64,000 bases of DNA, from assembly GCF_030690725.1 (NCBI RefSeq), contig NZ_JAUYGD010000038.1, positions 1-64,000 of the forward strand. The letters are read 5' to 3'. This document shows, piece after piece, positions 63,158 through 64,000 of this stretch (position 1 is the stretch's first letter; every line of letters starts with the position of its first letter). This DNA is from Pseudomonas sp. Its GTDB lineage: Bacteria > Pseudomonadota > Gammaproteobacteria > Pseudomonadales > Pseudomonadaceae. The notes beneath the pieces are model-generated. The model had not been told where the DNA came from, did not search any database, and worked only from the letters and a program-made list of their open reading frames with translations. The position numbers were made by a program, and so were the translations under genes.

Positions 63158-64000
63158 GTGACAGCTGACCCGTTATTGACCCTGTTCCTGCCTATCGCCC
63201 TGGGCATCATCATGCTTGGCCTGGGCTTGTCGCTGACCCTGGCGGACTTTGCCCGGGTGGTGAAGTTTCCCAAGCCAGTACTGATCGGCCTGGGCTGCCA
63301 GCTGCTGTTGCTGCCGCTGGTGTGTTTCTTCCTGGCCAAGGCCTTTGGTCTGGCCCCGGCGCTGGCGGTTGGTCTGATGCTGCTGGCCGCCTCGCCGGGC
63401 GGCACCACGGCTAATCTCTACAGCCATTTGGCCCATGGTGATGTGGCGCTGAATATCACCCTGACGGCGGTCAATTCGGTGATTGCGGTGCTGACCATGC
63501 CGCTGATCGTCAACCTGTCGCTGGCCTACTTTATGGAAGGCGATCAGGCCCTGCCGTTGCAGTTCACCAAGGTGGTGCAGGTGTTTGTCATCGTGCTCGG
63601 CCCGGTGGCGATTGGCATCTGGATACGCAGCCGCTTCCCTGGCTTTGCCGCTCGTATGGAGAAGCCGGTAAAAATCATCTCCGCACTGTTTCTGCTGATT
63701 ATCATCATCCTGGCGGTGGTCAAGGATTGGCAGACTTTTGTCGATTACGCACCGCTGGTGGGCGGGGCGGCGCTGGCCTTCAATCTGATCAGCCTGGCGG
63801 TGGGCTACTGGGTGCCGCGCTTGTGCAAGCTGAGCCTGCGCCAGTCGATTGCCATTGGCATGGAGATCGGCATCCACAACGGCACCCTGGCGATTGCCCT
63901 GGCGCTGAGCCCGATGCTGCTGAATAACGCGACCATGTCGATCCCCGCGGCGATCTACAGCATCATCATGTTCTTTACTGCGGCGGCCTTTGGCTGGTGG
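63158..64000 (+). CDS. Bile acid:sodium symporter (BASS) family protein, 3' end beyond window
   Basis: The frame is open from GTG 63158 (AAGGAG at 10 bases) to the last base, 281 codons, so only the C-terminus is missing. It has at least eight membrane helices, LGLSLTLADFARV near the start, ASPGGTTANLYSHLAHGDVALN in the first unwound helix and MEIGIHNGTLAIALAL in the second, the BASS hallmarks. It differs clearly from the BASS protein at 31665. It probably imports an organic acid with sodium; the substrate is unknown. Confidence 0.9.
   Translation, partial: MTADPLLTLFLPIALGIIMLGLGLSLTLADFARVVKFPKPVLIGLGCQLLLLPLVCFFLAKAFGLAPALAVGLMLLAASPGGTTANLYSHLAHGDVALNITLTAVNSVIAVLTMPLIVNLSLAYFMEGDQALPLQFTKVVQVFVIVLGPVAIGIWIRSRFPGFAARMEKPVKIISALFLLIIIILAVVKDWQTFVDYAPLVGGAALAFNLISLAVGYWVPRLCKLSLRQSIAIGMEIGIHNGTLAIALALSPMLLNNATMSIPAAIYSIIMFFTAAAFGWW

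Overview
The window is chromosomal DNA of a Pseudomonas-type gammaproteobacterium. Evidence: high GC throughout, Pseudomonas REP-like repeats between genes, and gene orders that, from memory, match the P. aeruginosa PAO1 neighbourhoods around PA2885-PA2897 (atu and sbrIR) and PA2811-PA2843 (ABC transporter, fadE, sagS, ospR, htpX, tpm, deaD, class II DAHP synthase). I saw no phage, insertion sequence, integrase or CRISPR array.

Layout. 1-3.5 kb: 3' end of etfA, an alpha/beta hydrolase, an orphan periplasmic binding protein, and a DUF4398/OmpA lipoprotein pair. 3.6-9.0 kb: a MocR-type regulator with three copies of a putative operator motif, then a coupled VWA lipoprotein - ECF sigma - anti-sigma operon (SbrI/SbrR-like) and a small lipoprotein. 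9.0-21.7 kb: a complete acyclic terpene utilisation cluster. The operon atuABCDEFG is on the minus strand, atuH is split off behind an inserted VOC gene, and the divergent repressor atuR has twin mirror-image operators. It would activate and carboxylate citronellol/geraniol-derived acyl-CoAs (AtuC/AtuF geranyl-CoA carboxylase, AtuD dehydrogenase, AtuE hydratase). 21.7-26.8 kb: two tandem paralogous orphan binding proteins, a CPBP membrane protease, a 55-residue membrane protein, and a CBS-domain histidine kinase with a double-receiver response regulator behind a perfect CRP/Vfr-type palindrome. 26.8-34 kb: class II DAHP synthase, then a five-gene operon with every junction overlapping by 1-4 nt (flavin monooxygenase, BASS symporter, SDR, TauE/SafE permease, D-aminoacylase-like amidohydrolase). 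This operon is the best candidate for an uncharacterised pathway.

34-50 kb is mostly core genes: spermidine-synthase-like protein, enoyl-CoA hydratase, deaD with a long leader, extradiol dioxygenase, tpm, htpX, an SDR, alaA, msrB, the gpx-ospR peroxide module with a 30-bp perfect palindrome on its promoter, sagS, a DUF815 ATPase, free-methionine-R-sulfoxide reductase and a GST. At 50.5 kb there is a tRNA operon Glu-Gly-Glu-Gly with a near-consensus promoter. 51-64 kb: fadE, a transglutaminase-like protein, an ABC-2 exporter, an RND efflux pump lacking an outer-membrane partner gene, an MDR reductase divergent from an SDR, and a 3'-truncated BASS transporter running off the end.

All readings are by eye. 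Family assignments rest on motifs and overall sequence character, with no database search.
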